From: BOG-908 sp964247675
Lineage (GTDB): Bacteria; Pseudomonadota; Alphaproteobacteria; Acetobacterales; Acetobacteraceae
Assembly (NCBI GenBank): GCA_964247675.1
Contig: CAXTVW010000096.1
Span: forward strand, 1 to 13,364
Length of the DNA stretch: 13,364 bases
Direction: 5' to 3'
Shown here one piece after another: positions 12,954 to 13,364 of this stretch; position 1 is the first letter of the stretch; every line of letters starts with the position of its first letter. Under the pieces are notes generated by a model that searched no databases, was not told the DNA's origin, and saw nothing but the letters and a program-made list of their open reading frames with translations. The position numbers and the translations under genes are program-made.

Positions 12954-13364
12954 CTAATGGTCCCCAAACAGCGAGGGGATCGTGTCGAACAATCCGGGCT
13001 GACCTTTGTCGAAACACCCGGACTTATACGTGCACGAGTCACCCATGCCCGGCACGTAAGACTGCGCCGCCTCGGACTGCCAGGCCTCGGCACCCGGCTC
13101 GTCATGCCGCACCAGATCGGACTCCACCGGCGCCTTGCGCATACGCTTGCCGAAAACGATGATCGTCTCGGTCCCCGGCGCCGGGTCGCTATCCTGCCGT
13201 TCCGCCCGCATCCCAAGCCGTGCCTCGGTCGAACCCAGCGCGGGCGCCAAGGACCAGGGCACCACGTCAAAGCCCGAAGCCTTTGGCTTGTGCAACGCAG
13301 GCTTCTCCGCCGGCGACGCCTGCGCAAAAGCCGTCCCGCTCAATAGACAAACTGCCCAGAAAAT
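12954..13364 (-). CDS. Secreted protein of unknown function (N-terminus outside window)
   Basis: 136 residues are visible, and the gene continues past the right edge. The first visible residues (FWAVCLLSGTAFAQ) are the end of a signal peptide, cut after AFA or AQA, so the product is exported. The mature part is hydrophilic: a basic stretch KPALHKPKASGFDVVPW, then GMRAERQDSDPAPGTETIIVFGKRMRK split by Pro/Asp-rich turns, and a C-terminal block with Cys pair DSCTYKSGCFDKG and the ending LFDTIPSLFGDH. I recognise no catalytic motif and no known domain. The short visible length suggests a small periplasmic or surface protein. It is convergent with rsmA. The stop is TAG at 12954. Confidence 0.65.
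   Translation of the reverse strand: MFWAVCLLSGTAFAQASPAEKPALHKPKASGFDVVPWSLAPALGSTEARLGMRAERQDSDPAPGTETIIVFGKRMRKAPVESDLVRHDEPGAEAWQSEAAQSYVPGMGDSCTYKSGCFDKGQPGLFDTIPSLFGDH

Noticed and set aside
12884..13346. Open frames overlapping the secreted-protein gene on both strands
   Set aside because: The chosen minus-strand frame has a signal peptide end and a Cys pair; the others are Arg-rich shadow frames.

Overview
The window is high-GC alphaproteobacterial chromosome. The HslV, HslU and RsmA sequences, the split XdhC pair, the spore-coat-U pilin operon and the A/T-rich hairpin elements scattered in GC-rich DNA together suggest family Acetobacteraceae (order Rhodospirillales/Acetobacterales). 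This placement rests on pattern recognition, and I cannot name a genus.

Layout, left to right. (1) 154-2776 (+) is a tightly coupled three-gene operon for maturing molybdenum hydroxylases: a short XdhC N-domain protein, a separate XdhC Rossmann-domain protein, and a molybdopterin-binding/MocA-type cytidylyltransferase fusion. The enzyme they serve is not in the window. (2) 2883-3763 (+) holds an unrecognised protein translationally coupled to a small lipoprotein. (3) 8064-3947 (-) is a complete archaic (Csu-type) chaperone-usher pilus operon in the order pilin, chaperone, usher, second spore-coat-U pilin (probable tip). A tiny divergent spore-coat-U-like ORF lies beside it at 8307-8573 (+). 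(4) 8699-9774 is a divergent azoR/HxlR-regulator pair with a palindrome between them. (5) 9961-12795 (+) is hslV, hslU, rsmA. (6) The right edge cuts a secreted protein of unknown function on the minus strand.

The most striking structure is a family of six composite hairpin elements (R1-R6) at gene boundaries: 1-135, 2751-2860, 3758-3928, 9751-9935, 10522-10583 and 11904-11962. Full copies have an A/T-rich hairpin at each end around a long stem. The GC-rich core of that stem differs in sequence from copy to copy, but its arms remain complementary. The A-tract before and T-tract after this core give it the form of a bidirectional intrinsic terminator. Two elements also supply the same C-terminal residues and stop codon to unrelated proteins (EGKQGLLF and EGKEGLLF). 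No transposase, reverse transcriptase, CRISPR array, tRNA or rRNA is visible.

Two leaders have a hairpin that would bury the Shine-Dalgarno sequence: the first xdhC gene (125-151) and the major pilin gene (8071-8107).
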